Source: an uncultured Blautia sp. (GTDB taxonomy: Bacteria; Bacillota; Clostridia; Lachnospirales; Lachnospiraceae). Taken from it: a stretch of 14,504 bases of DNA. A program made the translations under genes and the position numbers. The notes beneath the pieces were generated by a model that made no database searches, was not told where the DNA came from, and saw only the letters and a list, made by a program, of their open reading frames with translations. Location: NCBI GenBank assembly GCA_900539525.1, contig UQCM01000070.1, positions 1-14,504 of the forward strand. The letters run 5' to 3'. This document shows positions 14,072-14,504 of the stretch, piece after piece; position 1 is the stretch's first letter; each line of letters starts with the position of its first letter.

Positions 14072-14461
14072 TTGAACGAATACTTAAAGGCACAAAATAA
14101 AACAAATGATGCTGTTATCGCAAACGCTTTTACTACAGATGAACTCGAACGCTTTTCTAAATCCGATTATCGCTGGGCAGACAACAGATCAAAACAGTAT
14201 AGACATAGACAAGTAAAAAAAGGTGAAATATATTAATTCGAGTTTGGCAAAAATTTCCAGCCTGAAATGTCATATGAACACAGAGGACTTGTGATCGGTG
14301 TAAAGAAAAAATTATTGTATGTACTTCCTGTTTTCTCATACAATCCAGCAAAACATACTGATGTATATCATCCTGTTGATTTTCCATCATCTAAGAGTGA
14401 TATGTTCTTGCTTAAAAGCAGCGAATTTTCATTTATAAGTCATGACTCAGTTTTAACATAA
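14072..14461 (+). pseudogene. Inactivated MazF/PemK-fold toxin (type III CptN-like)
   Basis: The frame starts at TTG 14072 with AAGGAG 9 nt upstream; a nearby ATG is too close to that site and out of frame. Residues 1-45 form a hydrophilic N-terminal region with DELERFSKSDYRWADN. The MazF-like core begins RQVKKGEIY and is interrupted by TAA at 14234-14236, where one base change from GAA would restore IYEFEFG. The same frame then continues with FGKNFQPEMSYEHRGLVIGV, KKLLYVLPVFSY, YHPVDFPSSKSDMFLLKSSE and FSFISHDSVL. It leaves the family at 14455 and stops at 14459-14461. The usual C-terminal region (a block like KLNDIRTVSVNRI) is absent. The intact relative is an endoribonuclease. Here nonsense mutation and truncation make activity very unlikely. 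An ordinary type II MazF is the alternative, but no protein antitoxin gene precedes it. Confidence 0.75.
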
Positions 14462-14504
14462 TGCAAGCAAGAATTCTCCCACCTCTGCAGGTGGTGAGAT
14501 GAAT
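14458..14504 (+). mobile_element. IS200/IS605-family-like end hairpin (partial, runs off window)
   Basis: Right where toxin homology stops, TCTC-CCACCT (14475-14484) pairs with AGGTGG-T-GAGA (14489-14499) around CTGC, preceded by GCAAGCAAGAATT and followed by TGAAT. This resembles the subterminal hairpins of IS200/IS605 elements, and the right end or omega-RNA tail of tnpB elements in particular. The bases before it are TTTTAAC, and TTTAA(C) is the known target of IS605. If it is a left end, the element lies to the right of the window. If it is a right end, its tnpB has been lost, since none is present to the left. Confidence 0.45.

Overview
The window looks like a chromosomal segment of a Gram-positive anaerobe of the Clostridia, most likely Lachnospiraceae. 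This rests on strong GGAGG-type ribosome binding sites, consensus sigma-A promoters, the type of ROK repressor, the half-size EamA transporter and the nuclease lipoprotein. Apart from a degenerate locus at the right edge, all recognisable genes lie on the minus strand. Base composition is moderate from 1 to about 13,085 and clearly more A+T-rich from about 13,250 to the end.

Left edge (1-1350): a long imperfect palindrome, a strong terminator, and a monocistronic ROK-family repressor. The ROK gene has a textbook promoter followed directly by a 13-bp palindrome, so autoregulation is likely.

Centre (1355-10943): one ten-gene operon read right to left. It has a consensus promoter at 10915-10943 and a terminator at 1355-1381. 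The order is mrpE, mrpF, mrpG, an MbhD/DUF4040 protein, an MbhE-MrpB fusion, mrpC, mrpD, then three further antiporter-like membrane subunits of the NuoL/NuoM/HyfB superfamily. All four large subunits keep the Glu and Lys residues of the ion-transfer chain. No hydrogenase or quinone-module genes are present. The operon therefore encodes an expanded Mrp-type cation/proton antiporter in which MrpA is broken into separate pieces and the number of antiporter-like subunits is doubled.

Right-centre (10944-13457): a structured intergenic block, a terminator, a secreted lipoprotein nuclease coupled to an uncharacterised 135-residue protein, a palindrome-rich spacer, a half-size EamA transporter, and two tiny upstream reading frames that each appear broken by a -1 frameshift.

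Right edge (13458-14504): an A+T-rich stretch with an 8-8-8 dyad, then a plus-strand locus arranged promoter, hairpin-rich RNA with a twice-repeated CGACGAG loop, intrinsic terminator, and a MazF-fold toxin gene. This is the architecture of a type III (RNA antitoxin) toxin-antitoxin system. The toxin is dead: it has an in-frame stop and is cut off where a hairpin typical of IS200/IS605-family ends begins, next to a TTTAAC motif. This decayed locus and the expanded Mrp operon are the two most interesting parts of the window.
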